26,330 nt of DNA from an uncultured Burkholderiales bacterium (GTDB taxonomy: Bacteria > Pseudomonadota > Gammaproteobacteria > Burkholderiales > Burkholderiaceae), in assembly GCA_946480465.1 (NCBI GenBank), contig CAMLJY010000073.1, positions 1-26,330 of the forward strand, given 5' to 3'. The translations under genes were made by a program, and so were the position numbers. This document shows positions 8,899 to 16,709 of the stretch, in pieces (within the stretch, counting starts at the first letter, position 1; every line of letters starts with the position of its first letter). The notes below the pieces were generated by a model. It ran no database searches and was not told the origin of the DNA. It saw only the letters and a program-made list of their open reading frames with translations.

Positions 8899-9663
8899 TC
8901 AGGGAGGGCACTCGTGCATGCGCTGGCCGTCGAAGTAGAGCTGCGCCGCGGGATTCCGCGTGCGGAACCGCGCCCCGCCGGTGACGGGCACGTCGAAGCG
9001 GTACTGCGGCGTGCCGCCGCGCGGCGCCCGCAGCGCCATGGCGTCGTCGTCGGGCGCCAGCCCGATCGCGTAGCTGCGCGCCAGGCCCCAGCGGTCGAAT
9101 CCCTCGATCAGCCCCGCCCGCAACGCCGGGCTGAAGACGGCGCGCGCCGGCTGGCAGGTGCCCCAGAGTTGCGAGAGCAGGAAGCACCGCTGCCCGAAGA
9201 GCAGCGGAAAGCGCCGGACCGACGTGAAGCGCGCGCGCCCGTCCACCAGGGCCACCCGCACGCGATAGCTCAGCTGGTCGCCGATCGCCACCAACCCGCC
9301 GGTCCGGTCCACGTGCACCGCCTGCACGCTGCCGTAGTCGGGTTGCTGCAAGGCCACGGCATCGTCGTGCTGGGTGCCGTCGGACCCGAACGCCAGCAAG
9401 TGGTCGCCGCGGCGGACGACGCGCAGGCTGCCCAGGCGCAGCACTTCCGTGTCCGCCGCCGGCGCGGCGGTGGCAGGCGCCGCGGCGGGCTCGTCCATTG
9501 CGCCGGCGGCCTGCGGCTCGGCCGCGCGGCAGGCGGCCTGCACCGGGTCGTCGGCGGTGGCGGACGCCGGCAGCAGCACGCAGGCGCCGAGCAGCAGCGC
9601 GGCCGCCCGCAGGGCTGGCCGCCACGCCAACCGGATGACGCGTCTTTCAAATGCTAGCCCCAT
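8899..9663 (-). CDS. Exported protein of unknown function with four cysteines in the mature part
   Basis: The 254-residue protein has an N-terminal Sec signal (basic start, hydrophobic L-R-A-A-A-L-L-L-G-A-C-V-L-L, cleavage probably after A-S-A-T-A), then an Ala/Pro-rich linker and a globular domain rich in beta-strand patterns. The mature protein has four Cys (A-A-C-R, Q-R-C-F, G-T-C-Q and H-E-C-P-P at the very end), compatible with two disulfides in the periplasm or outside the cell. I do not recognise the family. ATG 9663 is preferred because G-G-G-G-T-G-A-A lies just upstream on the coding strand; ATG 9684 in frame has no such site. The gene is divergent from the RTX-type gene with 93 bp between the starts, so the two may share a control region. 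It follows the same strand as tamA but is separated from it by 160 bp. Confidence 0.65.
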   Translation of the reverse strand: MGLAFERRVIRLAWRPALRAAALLLGACVLLPASATADDPVQAACRAAEPQAAGAMDEPAAAPATAAPAADTEVLRLGSLRVVRRGDHLLAFGSDGTQHDDAVALQQPDYGSVQAVHVDRTGGLVAIGDQLSYRVRVALVDGRARFTSVRRFPLLFGQRCFLLSQLWGTCQPARAVFSPALRAGLIEGFDRWGLARSYAIGLAPDDDAMALRAPRGGTPQYRFDVPVTGGARFRTRNPAAQLYFDGQRMHECPP

Positions 9664-9756
9664 CACTGCTTCACCCCGGCCCATCGGCCGCCCGCTCGAC
9701 GCGACCGCGTCATTGTCCGCATCTTCCGCTGCGAATCGATTGAAAAGGGAATCTCC

Positions 9757-12354
9757 ATGAACGTCGACGAACTGGCATTGACCAAGCTGCTCGTGTACGG
9801 CACGGCCACCCCCGGGGCCGATCCGAACACCCACATCCGGCAGGACGCCCCGCCATCGGCCGCCGAGCCGCAGCCCTCGGTGACCTACTCGATGACCGAC
9901 TACATGACCACCGGCGCGGGCCGCTACGCGCTGGCTTCGGAAGCGCCGCTGATCCGCGAGTTCTTCTTCGACGGCGTGGCCTTCCCGACGCTCGGCGACG
10001 GGACCTACACCGCCGCCGACGTGCGCCGCCTGCTGGGCCTCAGCGCCGCGGACGGCTCGCTGCGCTTCGACCTGTCCCAGTACACGCTGGACGCGGGCTC
10101 GGACGACTTCATCGAGCGCGCCTACGTCTTCGGCAGCACTTCGTTCGCGGTGGCGGAAGCCGGCCTGGTCTTCCGCGTTTCCGGTGGAACGTACTCGGTA
10201 GAGAACGTCGAGGTGCGCGCCTTCGACGACAACTTCGACTTCCAGTCCTCCAACCCGATCGCGACCACGGCCAATGCCTTCCTGAACGCCGCGCTCGACC
10301 CCTATGGCCTGATCCCCAGCGTGGGTGGCGTGACGACACCGGTGGACCTGCTGTTCCGCGGCACCGGCCGGGTCGATGCGGTCTACACCGGCAGCGAATA
10401 CCTGGCCGACCGCGCGACCATGGCCGTGCTTGCCAACCCCGTGGTGCAGGCGCCGATCGCCGCCGCCGCGTTCAGCGCCGCGCTGGGCGGCCTGGCCACC
10501 AACACCGGCTACCTGGGCGCGATCAATGCCGATCCGCTTTTCCGTTATTACACGGCCGACGGCAAGAAGATCGTCTACGGCACGCCGGGCAACGACAGCC
10601 TGACCCCGCTGTCGGCCGAGGTCACGGCGGACGTGTACTTCAACTACCAGATGGTCGGCGGCACCGGCAACGACTCGCTCACCGGCGGCAATTTCGCCGA
10701 CGACCTGTGGGGCGGCGCCGGCGACGACACCCTCTCCGGCGGCTACCTGCCGCTGGGCTCGCTGGACGGCAGCGACAAGGCCTTCTACCGCGGTGCGTTC
10801 GCCGACTACGACATCCTGTTCCAGCCCGACGGCACGGTGCGCATCGAGGACGCGGACGCCGCGCGCGACGGCAACGACAACCTGTCGAACGTCGAGTACG
10901 CCGCCTTCTCCGATCGCACCGTCTCGCTCAAGCCCGGGCAGGACATCGCCTTCGTCGTCGACACCACCGGCAGCATGTGGGACGACATCGGTGCCGTGAA
11001 AAGCTCGGCCACCGCCATCATCGAAGCCATCTTCGATCCCGCGCGCGACCTGCTGAATTCCCGCGTCGCCGTCGTCGAGTACAACGACCCCTTCACCGGC
11101 GTCGTGCTGCCATTCACCGACCAGCCCGACCCGGACGACCGCAAGTCGGCGGCGCTGTCGGGCATCAACGCGCTGTACGCCTCGGGCGGCGGCGACCTGC
11201 CCGAGCTCACCTACACCGGCCTGCTGCGCGCGCTGGACGGCTCGGCGGGCGACTGGCGCAGCGACGCGGTCTCGCGCAAGATCGTCCTGTTCGGCGATGC
11301 AACGGCGAAGGACGCCTACCTGGCGCCCATCGTCTACGCGCTGGCGCTGGGCCGCGGCGTGGAGCTGGACATGGCGCCCGCCGCGTTGCTGGCGCTCGAC
11401 GGCCCGGCGCTGGAGGAGCAGCTGGGCCTGCGCATCACCGACGAGGCGCTCGCCCCCGGGCTGACCATGACCACCCTGGTCGGCGTGGCCGGCAGCGCGA
11501 CGACCGTGCCGGTGCAGATCTTCACGGTCGCCATCGGCTCCTACGGACCCGCGCTGGACGAGTTCGAGGCGATCGCCGAAGCCACCCATGGCGCCGCGTT
11601 CAACGCCCTGTCGGCCAGCCAGCTGGTCGATGCCTTGCTGTCGGTGATCAACCTGCCGATCTATTCGATCACCGTCAGCACGCCCAGCGTCGACGAGGGC
11701 AGCACGGGCACGCGCACGGTGGAGTTCACGCTGCAGCGCGACCAGGGCGACGTGGCGGCGGTGGTGAACCTGGCGCGCGACGGCACCGCCGACGGCGACG
11801 ACGTGCTGGGCGTGCCCACCAGCGTGGCCTTCGCCGCCGGCGAACTGCAGAAGACCTTCAGCGTCTCCATCGTCGGCGATACCGTCCGCGAGGCGGACGA
11901 AACCCTGCGCCTGGCCATCACCTCGGTCACCGTGCCGGCCACCTTCGGCGGCACTGGCGCCACCTTGTCGATCCTCGACGACGACGCCTTCAACCTGGTC
12001 GCCGGCACGGCCGGGCGCGACGTGCTGCAGGGCACCGCCGCGGCGGACCTGTTGCGAAGCCTGGGCGGCAGCTTCGAGCTGCTGACCGGCGCGGCCGGGG
12101 CCGACCGCTTCGTCTTCGGCGCCGAGCTGCGCAACGGCGTGCGCGAGCGCGACACCATCACCGATTACGAGGTGGGCGTCGACGCCATCGTGCTGGAGGA
12201 CGGCGCCACCGTGGCCGCCATCCGCGCCAGCGCCACCGGCGCCGTGGTGTTCCTGGACGGCGATGGCGACGCGCTGTACGTCAACGGCGCCGGCGTCACG
12301 CCCGACAACCTGACGCTGATCGGCCTGCCCGCCGGCGAAACCTTCCTGGGCTGA
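9757..12354 (+). CDS. Secreted RTX-type protein with von Willebrand A and Calx-beta domains (adhesin-like)
   Basis: The 865-residue protein lacks a Sec signal. An unassigned N-terminal region (about 1-270) is followed by RTX calcium-binding nonapeptides at about 270-331 (G-G-T-G-N-D-S-L-T and G-G-A-G-D-D-T-L-S). A VWA domain comes next, with metal-site motif D402-T-T-G-S-M407, then a Calx-beta domain at about 636-742 (V-D-E-G-S ... E-A-D-E-T-L). The C-terminal region (about 749-865) contains G-T-A-G-R-D-V-L-Q-G and the R-D-T-I-T-D-Y motif common near the ends of type I secretion substrates. The likely role is a calcium-stabilised adhesive or matrix protein exported by a type I system. No ABC exporter is encoded here. 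ATG 9757 follows a good A-A-G-G-G-A site. A GC-rich dyad follows the stop. Confidence 0.85.
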   Translation: MNVDELALTKLLVYGTATPGADPNTHIRQDAPPSAAEPQPSVTYSMTDYMTTGAGRYALASEAPLIREFFFDGVAFPTLGDGTYTAADVRRLLGLSAADGSLRFDLSQYTLDAGSDDFIERAYVFGSTSFAVAEAGLVFRVSGGTYSVENVEVRAFDDNFDFQSSNPIATTANAFLNAALDPYGLIPSVGGVTTPVDLLFRGTGRVDAVYTGSEYLADRATMAVLANPVVQAPIAAAAFSAALGGLATNTGYLGAINADPLFRYYTADGKKIVYGTPGNDSLTPLSAEVTADVYFNYQMVGGTGNDSLTGGNFADDLWGGAGDDTLSGGYLPLGSLDGSDKAFYRGAFADYDILFQPDGTVRIEDADAARDGNDNLSNVEYAAFSDRTVSLKPGQDIAFVVDTTGSMWDDIGAVKSSATAIIEAIFDPARDLLNSRVAVVEYNDPFTGVVLPFTDQPDPDDRKSAALSGINALYASGGGDLPELTYTGLLRALDGSAGDWRSDAVSRKIVLFGDATAKDAYLAPIVYALALGRGVELDMAPAALLALDGPALEEQLGLRITDEALAPGLTMTTLVGVAGSATTVPVQIFTVAIGSYGPALDEFEAIAEATHGAAFNALSASQLVDALLSVINLPIYSITVSTPSVDEGSTGTRTVEFTLQRDQGDVAAVVNLARDGTADGDDVLGVPTSVAFAAGELQKTFSVSIVGDTVREADETLRLAITSVTVPATFGGTGATLSILDDDAFNLVAGTAGRDVLQGTAAADLLRSLGGSFELLTGAAGADRFVFGAELRNGVRERDTITDYEVGVDAIVLEDGATVAAIRASATGAVVFLDGDGDALYVNGAGVTPDNLTLIGLPAGETFLG

Positions 12355-12368
12355 AGGCCGGGCCGGCC

Positions 12369-12404
12369 TCGCCTGCGCGATCGGCCGGCCGCGCGCCGCA
12401 CCCG
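12369..12404 (+). terminator. Possible GC-rich stem-loop after the RTX gene
   Basis: A G-G-C-C-G-G-C-C arm at the 5' side is repeated about 14 bases later, and each arm is self-complementary, so a stable stem-loop can form in the 78-bp gap before the next gene. There is no run of T after it, so a classic Rho-independent terminator is not shown. It could instead shape transcript processing. Confidence 0.25.
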
Positions 12405-12432
12405 CCATCCACGAAGCTTCTGGAGAGAAACG

Positions 12433-13035
12433 ATGAAGAAAGTGATCCTGGGCCTGTACGCCGCGCTGGCCTTCGCCCTGCTCGGCCCGGCCGCCTCCTC
12501 GACGGCGCAGGCCGCCGTCGTGCTGCAGGCCGATGCCGCCTCGCTGAACTACCTCGAGTTCGGCGGCGACGGCGACCTGTCCGCCTTCGACGTGGTCTTC
12601 GACGACGTCTCCGGCCTGGTGCCGAGCGGCACGATCCGCGTGTCGCTGGGCCTGGTGTTCTCGCTGGCCGATCCCGCGGCCTCGCCCGCCGGCGGGCTGG
12701 CGGCCGTCGACGATGCCGGGCTGCTGGTGGGCGGCGACCTGCTGTCGCTGGCCGGCGCGGCGAACGCGATCCGCTTCACGCTGGGCAACCTCGATGGCCA
12801 TGCCGCGGCCATGTTCGGCAGTGCGATCAGCGGCGTCATCGAGTTCGATCCGTTCCTGGCCGTCGATCCCTTCACCGCCCTGGTCGATGGCACGAGCTAC
12901 ACCGCGCGCCTGCGGCTGGAAGGGGAACCGGTCACGGCGGTCAGCGCGCCCGGCATGCCCTGGCTGGTCGGCGCCGGACTGATGGCGCTGTTCGCCGTCC
13001 GCCGGCGACGCTCAGGCCGGGCGGCACGGCGCTGA
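12433..13035 (+). CDS. PEP-CTERM-like exported surface protein with an atypical sorting tail
   Basis: The 200-residue protein begins with a clear Sec signal (M-K-K-V-I-L-G-L-Y-A-A-L-A-F-A-L-L, cleavage probably after S-T-A-Q-A). The middle is a beta-rich, acidic domain with no enzyme motif and no Cys. The C-terminus has the three-part plan of an exosortase substrate: a short Pro motif (V-S-A-P-G-M-P), a hydrophobic helix (W-L-V-G-A-G-L-M-A-L-F-A-V) and an Arg cluster (R-R-R-R). The usual V-P-E-P is replaced by S-A-P-G, so exosortase processing is likely but not certain. Such proteins are displayed in, or released into, the extracellular matrix of biofilm and floc formers. ATG 12433 follows G-G-A-G-A. 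It lies 78 bp after the RTX gene on the same strand and may be co-expressed with it. Confidence 0.75.
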   Translation: MKKVILGLYAALAFALLGPAASSTAQAAVVLQADAASLNYLEFGGDGDLSAFDVVFDDVSGLVPSGTIRVSLGLVFSLADPAASPAGGLAAVDDAGLLVGGDLLSLAGAANAIRFTLGNLDGHAAAMFGSAISGVIEFDPFLAVDPFTALVDGTSYTARLRLEGEPVTAVSAPGMPWLVGAGLMALFAVRRRRSGRAARR

Positions 13036-13116
13036 GAAAGCAGCGAAAGTCATGCGCCGCCGTGCGGCGCCAGCGACATAGTGCACCTTGTGAGCGGCCA
13101 GCCCACGGCCTAGAGT

Positions 13117-13292
13117 CCGCCTCAGAGCCTGTGAAGTATTCCGGCGCGTCCGAGCGGGTGTCCCAGACGGTGCCGATCTAGACGCGAAGCCGAAGATGTG
13201 GCCGTTCCCCCATCAAGGCTTTGCAACGACGAGCGGCGCCGTCTGGGGCGCACGAGCGGGCGTGGCGGAATGCTTCACAGGCTCTCAGGCGG
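13117..13292. repeat. 176-bp near-perfect inverted repeat, MITE-like element or giant hairpin
   Basis: The arms 13117-13175 and 13234-13292 are inverted copies. Comparing by eye, 48 of 59 positions pair and six of the eleven others would form G-U pairs in RNA. The ends carry A-G-A-G-C-C-T-G-T-G-A-A-G on one side and its complement on the other. The inner part can pair further (A-A-G-C-C with G-G-C-T-T, G-A-T-G with C-A-T-C), leaving only a small loop. No transposase reading frame fits inside. This looks like a short non-autonomous element or insertion-sequence remnant in the gap between the PEP-CTERM-like gene and the next operon. No convincing target-site duplication is visible. Confidence 0.8.
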
Positions 13293-13331
13293 CCGGGCGT
13301 TGGGCAGCAGGCCAGGCAGGCAGGGGGAACG

Positions 13332-13877
13332 ATGGTGCTGAGCGTGCGCTTCAATCACGGCGGGCGAGAGCTCGAATTACGGCCCGCCTGGCCGCCGGAC
13401 ACCGAGGCGCCGCTGCCCGACGGCTTCGAGCGCGTGGAGTGCGTCGGCGGCCTGTGGGCCCCCTGGTCGGCCGGTCCGCGCTGGCTGCGGTCCTGCGATG
13501 CATGGCGGCTGCGGGCGCTGGCCGAGGAGGTGGATGGCGGACCGGGCGTGCTGCAGCAGCGCGACGCCCAGGTGCATGCGGCGATCACGCGGCTGCTGCA
13601 GCAGGGCCGGCTGCGCCTGTACGAACTGTCGCGCCGCACCTTCGCCGACGAACAGCGGGTGGAGACCGCCGGCGTGTCCGCCCCGGCGGTGACGCCGTCG
13701 ATGCTGCGCACGGCGCCGAGCCCCGCGGCCGCGGCGCCCGCGGTGGCTGCGGCACCGCCGCCGCCGGCGATCGACCAGGACCGCCAGGCCGCCGTGCTGC
13801 GGCGCGCGGCCGACCTGGGCACGCCGTTCTGCGAGGAATGCGAACGCCGCCGCGCGGCCGAACTGGAGCTGGCATGA
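13332..13877 (+). CDS. Conserved-looking protein of unknown function coupled to a DUF4123 adaptor
   Basis: The product is 181 residues, with no signal peptide or membrane segment. The N-terminal half contains a Trp-rich patch (A-P-W-S-A-G-P-R-W-L). The centre is Ala/Pro-rich, and the C-terminus carries G-T-P-F-C-E-E-C-E-R, a CxxC pair that I recall from small proteins near T6SS effector genes but cannot assign to a named family. ATG 13332 is preferred over the in-frame start at 13221, because a G-G-G-G-G-A site precedes it and because 13221 would lie inside the inverted repeat. Its TGA overlaps the ATG of the next gene (ATGA), so translation is coupled. The partner suggests a cytoplasmic helper in loading a T6SS spike; this is inferred. 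Confidence 0.65.
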   Translation: MVLSVRFNHGGRELELRPAWPPDTEAPLPDGFERVECVGGLWAPWSAGPRWLRSCDAWRLRALAEEVDGGPGVLQQRDAQVHAAITRLLQQGRLRLYELSRRTFADEQRVETAGVSAPAVTPSMLRTAPSPAAAAPAVAAAPPPPAIDQDRQAAVLRRAADLGTPFCEECERRRAAELELA

Positions 13878-14491
13878 CCGCCCCGTTGTCCGCCACCGAG
13901 GCCGATGCCTTGATCCGCCAGCTGTGGCCGCACGGCGACACGCTGGATGGCCCGCAGGTGCATGCGGTGATCGATGCGGCGCGCGATCCGCGCATCATCG
14001 GGCTGCTGGATGGCACGGGGCTGGAGCGCTGCTGCCTGTTCGCGGGCGCGCTGTCGCCGTCGCTGCGTGCCGCCGCGCCGCACCTGGTGCACCTGGCGCC
14101 GGGCGCGCGCTTCACGCGCGAGTTCCTGCAGCAGGGCTGGGGCCGCAGCTGGGGCGTGCTGACCATCGCGCCGCCGGACGTCACGCTGCAGTGGCTGCGC
14201 AAGCATTTGCGCACGCTGCTGCGGGTGCAGGACGAGGCCGGCCGCACGCTGATGTTCCGCTTCTACGACCCGCGCGTGCTGCGGGCCTACCTTCCGACAT
14301 GCACGTCCAGCGAGCTGCGCAGCGTGTTCGGGCCGGTGCACCGCATCGTCTGCGAAGCCGGCGAGCAAGGCGGCGTGCGGGTCTTCGACCGCGACCAGCT
14401 GCAGCGCTCGCGGCGCGGCCTGGCCGGGCAGGATGCGGCCGGGGAGGCGGACGGGGAAGCGGAAGCGGGCGCCCTGGCGCAGCCCGCCTGA
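13874..14491 (+). CDS. DUF4123-family T6SS effector adaptor (chaperone)
   Basis: The 205-residue cytoplasmic protein contains the DUF4123 signature: H-L-R-T-L-L-R-V-Q-D, then G-R-T-L-M-F-R-F-Y-D-P-R-V-L-R-A-Y-L-P, then F-G-P-V. DUF4123 proteins bind a VgrG tip and a specific effector and are needed to load that effector on the type VI spike. Their genes usually sit directly before the effector gene. Here the next gene is on the opposite strand 39 bp away and encodes a metallo-hydrolase, so the expected effector is missing. ATG 13874 overlaps the upstream stop. The last 30 residues are acidic and Ala-rich, probably disordered. Confidence 0.85.
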   Translation: MTAPLSATEADALIRQLWPHGDTLDGPQVHAVIDAARDPRIIGLLDGTGLERCCLFAGALSPSLRAAAPHLVHLAPGARFTREFLQQGWGRSWGVLTIAPPDVTLQWLRKHLRTLLRVQDEAGRTLMFRFYDPRVLRAYLPTCTSSELRSVFGPVHRIVCEAGEQGGVRVFDRDQLQRSRRGLAGQDAAGEADGEAEAGALAQPA

Positions 14492-14530
14492 GCGCCGCGC
14501 AGGCTGGGTGCGGCGGGGTCGTGGCCCTGG

Positions 14531-15559
14531 TCAGGCACCGGCCGTACCGAGCCAGGCCGCCCGCACTTCGTTCCGCAGCGCCTGCTCGCCGCCGCGGTAG
14601 CGCGGCGAGAAGTGGAAGGGCTGCACCGAGCGCGCGCGCAGCCGGCGCGCGATGTCACCGGCCTGCCGCGCCGTCAGGTGGTTCTTGCGCGCCGCCTGCT
14701 CGCGGTCGGCATCCAGGAACACGGACTCGATGTAGAGCAGGTCGGCATCCAGCAGCAGCCGCTGCAATTGCGTGATATTGGCCGTGCTGAAGCGCAGGTC
14801 GGTGACGTAGCCGATGCGCCGGCCCGGCGCCGTGTCCAGCACCAGCGGGCGCAGCTCGCCCAGCTGGCGGCATTCGGGTCGCGGCGGCCCGGCACCGCCG
14901 CGGCGCAGCACCCCGGCGATGGGCTCGTCGTCCGGTGCGCCGGCCAGCACCGCCAGCTTCAGCGCCCGCAGCCAGGCGCCAGGGGCCAGGCCCATGGCGG
15001 CGATGCGGTCCGCCGCGACGCGCAGCCGCGCCTTCTCCTCGATCGCGAAGGCCAGCACCGGCATCTCGTGGTCGACGATCGCCGCCCGCACGGCGAACAA
15101 GGGCTCGTCCAGCAGCAGGCCGTCTCCCCGCGGCGGCTCCTCCGCGATGCTGCGCAGCGCGAAGCGCTCGCGGCTGTCGAATCGCGCGAGCCGCCGCGAG
15201 CCGTCGGCTTCCAGCGCGTGCACGTCGATCAGCAGCGGCTGTTCGTAGCGGTGCACCACGTTCCAGGTGTAGGCGCGCAGCTTGTGCTGCAGTTGCTCGA
15301 CGAAGCCCGGTCCGCCCCACAGCGTGAGCCGCGGCAACCGGCCGAGGCCGACCGCAAGCAGGTGGTCGAACCCAGCGAAGTGATCCATGTGCGTGTGGGT
15401 CACGAAGGCATGGCTCACCCGCAGCAGCACGCGGGGCGGCAGCCGCACGATGTCGCCGAGGTCGATCAGCAGCGCGCGGCGTTCGTCGCGCACCTCGATG
15501 ACCAGCCCGGGTTCGTTGGCGCCGGGGTCGACGAAGCGGGGTTCGAGCGTGGAGCGCAT
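14531..15559 (-). CDS. Metallo-beta-lactamase-fold hydrolase, ribonuclease Z-like
   Basis: The 342-residue protein has the zinc-binding motif H55-T-H57-M-D59-H60 after a strand ending L-L-I-D-L-G-D, as in tRNase Z and other metallo-beta-lactamase nucleases. Further conserved blocks are V-D-H-E-M-P, G-Y-V-T-D-L-R-F-S, a later N-H-L-T and a C-terminal H-F-S-P-R-Y, matching the remaining metal and substrate ligands of RNase Z proteins. RNase Z cuts tRNA precursors at the 3' end. Many bacteria hold divergent paralogues of unknown substrate, so the exact reaction is open. The start at ATG 15559 is chosen because homology to the family begins at once; the frame extends upstream to 15658 but that part has no family text. 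It is convergent with the DUF4123 gene and divergent from the EF-hand gene. Confidence 0.8.
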   Translation of the reverse strand: MRSTLEPRFVDPGANEPGLVIEVRDERRALLIDLGDIVRLPPRVLLRVSHAFVTHTHMDHFAGFDHLLAVGLGRLPRLTLWGGPGFVEQLQHKLRAYTWNVVHRYEQPLLIDVHALEADGSRRLARFDSRERFALRSIAEEPPRGDGLLLDEPLFAVRAAIVDHEMPVLAFAIEEKARLRVAADRIAAMGLAPGAWLRALKLAVLAGAPDDEPIAGVLRRGGAGPPRPECRQLGELRPLVLDTAPGRRIGYVTDLRFSTANITQLQRLLLDADLLYIESVFLDADREQAARKNHLTARQAGDIARRLRARSVQPFHFSPRYRGGEQALRNEVRAAWLGTAGA

Positions 15560-15791
15560 CGGGCGATGGGCGTGCCAGGACCTCTTGAGGACCCGGCGCC
15601 GGCACGGGGCGGATCGGGGGGCGGCCGCGATGCAAGCAGCGTACCCGAGACGCGGCACAGCGATTGCCGGGCCGGCTTCGCCAAGGCAGGAGGGCGAGGC
15701 GTGACGCGCGGCCCGACAAGGCTTGTCACGAAAACCAGCGCCTGATCACGTCCGTGCTCGATAGATTCGCCCCATCGTTGGAGACCAGACC

Positions 15792-16574
15792 ATGAAGCCA
15801 AGCGACCGCACCGGCACCAAGACCACCACCGGCACCGACGCCCTGCCGCACTGGCTCACCGTGGAGGAAGCCTCGGACCGGATGTTCACCTGGTTCGATG
15901 GCGACGAGGACGGCACCATCGCCGTCTCGGAGATCGTCGCGGTGCTCGACCCCGGCGGCAAGCACGCCGAGCAGCTCAACGGCGTGGTCCGCCGGCTGGT
16001 CGACCTGATGGACGCGGACGACGACGGCGACCTGGCCGAGGCGGACGTCACCGCGGCGCTGGAATCGCTCGACACCAACGGTGATGGATCGCTGACCCCG
16101 GCCGACCTGGGGCCCGAACTCGCCCACCAGGGCCTGGCCCCGGTGCTGGCGGTGATGCTGCAGGGCACGCCGCTGCCGGGCACCGGGCCGGGACGCGAAC
16201 CGCCGGCGCACCAGCAGGGCATCGAGATCGATGCCGCCGTCGAGTCGCTGCTCGGCCGCTTCGACGGCAATGACGACGGCGCGCTGAGCCTGGCCGAGCT
16301 GCTCGCGGTGCTGGACCCGCAAGGCCACCGGCAGCGGCTGGAAGACGCGCTGACCCCGCTGGTGGCCGCGGTCGATGCCGACGGCGACGGCGTGATGAGC
16401 AGCGCCGAACTCGAGGCCGGCGTGGCCTCGCTGGACGCCGACGGCAATGGCCGGCTCAACCACGACGACCATGTGCCCGGGCCGCACTCGCCCGACGAGG
16501 TCGACCTGATCGGCGTGCTGCTGCCGAAGTTCCGGCACTTCGGCGCGCCAGCGGACGACGGCTCGTCGCAGTAG
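15792..16574 (+). CDS. Six-EF-hand calcium-binding protein made of two duplicated halves
   Basis: The 260-residue protein has six EF-hand loops, starting at D36, D74, D94, D158, D195 and D215 (for example D-A-D-D-D-G-D-L, D-T-N-G-D-G-S-L and D-A-D-G-D-G-V-M). Most carry the full D-x-D/N-x-D-G pattern with an acidic twelfth residue, so calcium binding is likely. Spacing within the first triplet (38 and 20 residues) is almost repeated in the second (37 and 20). The flanking text V-A-V-L-D-P also recurs, so the gene arose by duplication of a three-hand unit. No signal peptide or membrane segment is seen. It is acidic and probably a soluble calcium sensor or buffer, unless exported by a leaderless route. 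ATG 15792 follows T-T-G-G-A-G. It precedes the two-partner secretion operon by 135 bp. Confidence 0.88.
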   Translation: MKPSDRTGTKTTTGTDALPHWLTVEEASDRMFTWFDGDEDGTIAVSEIVAVLDPGGKHAEQLNGVVRRLVDLMDADDDGDLAEADVTAALESLDTNGDGSLTPADLGPELAHQGLAPVLAVMLQGTPLPGTGPGREPPAHQQGIEIDAAVESLLGRFDGNDDGALSLAELLAVLDPQGHRQRLEDALTPLVAAVDADGDGVMSSAELEAGVASLDADGNGRLNHDDHVPGPHSPDEVDLIGVLLPKFRHFGAPADDGSSQ

Positions 16575-16645
16575 CAGCGGCCGGCACGGGCGGGGCGCAT
16601 GCCGCACGTGCTCCGGCGGCGCGGTGATCCGACACGCTGAAGGCC

Positions 16646-16672
16646 CCGGCGCGGCGGTGAGGGCCGCGCCGG
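16646..16672 (+). promoter_or_regulatory. Perfect 10-bp stem-loop in the leader before tpsB
   Basis: C-C-G-G-C-G-C-G-G-C at 16646-16655 is the exact reverse complement of 16663-16672, with a 7-base loop between them. It lies 37 bp before the tpsB start and 71 bp after the EF-hand stop. No T-run follows. It may end or attenuate transcription from the EF-hand gene, or sit in the 5' leader of the secretion operon. Confidence 0.4.
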
Positions 16673-16709
16673 CGGCGCCACAATCGCCGCGAACTCCAGC
16701 CGCCCAGCC

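Noticed and set aside
9713..9742. A sigma-70 promoter before the RTX gene (TTGTCC, 17 bases, TCGATT)
   Set aside because: The -10 match is only three of six and such matches are easily found by chance, so it was not listed.
8899..12801. A 1300-residue open frame on the minus strand spanning the RTX gene
   Set aside because: Only the last 254 residues look like a protein (signal peptide, mixed composition). The rest is His/Gln/Arg/Gly-rich text typical of the antisense frame of a GC-rich gene.
13117..13292. The large inverted repeat as a simple Rho-independent terminator
   Set aside because: Arms of nearly 60 bases, small loop and no T-run are unlike a terminator; a MITE-like element or conserved hairpin fits better.
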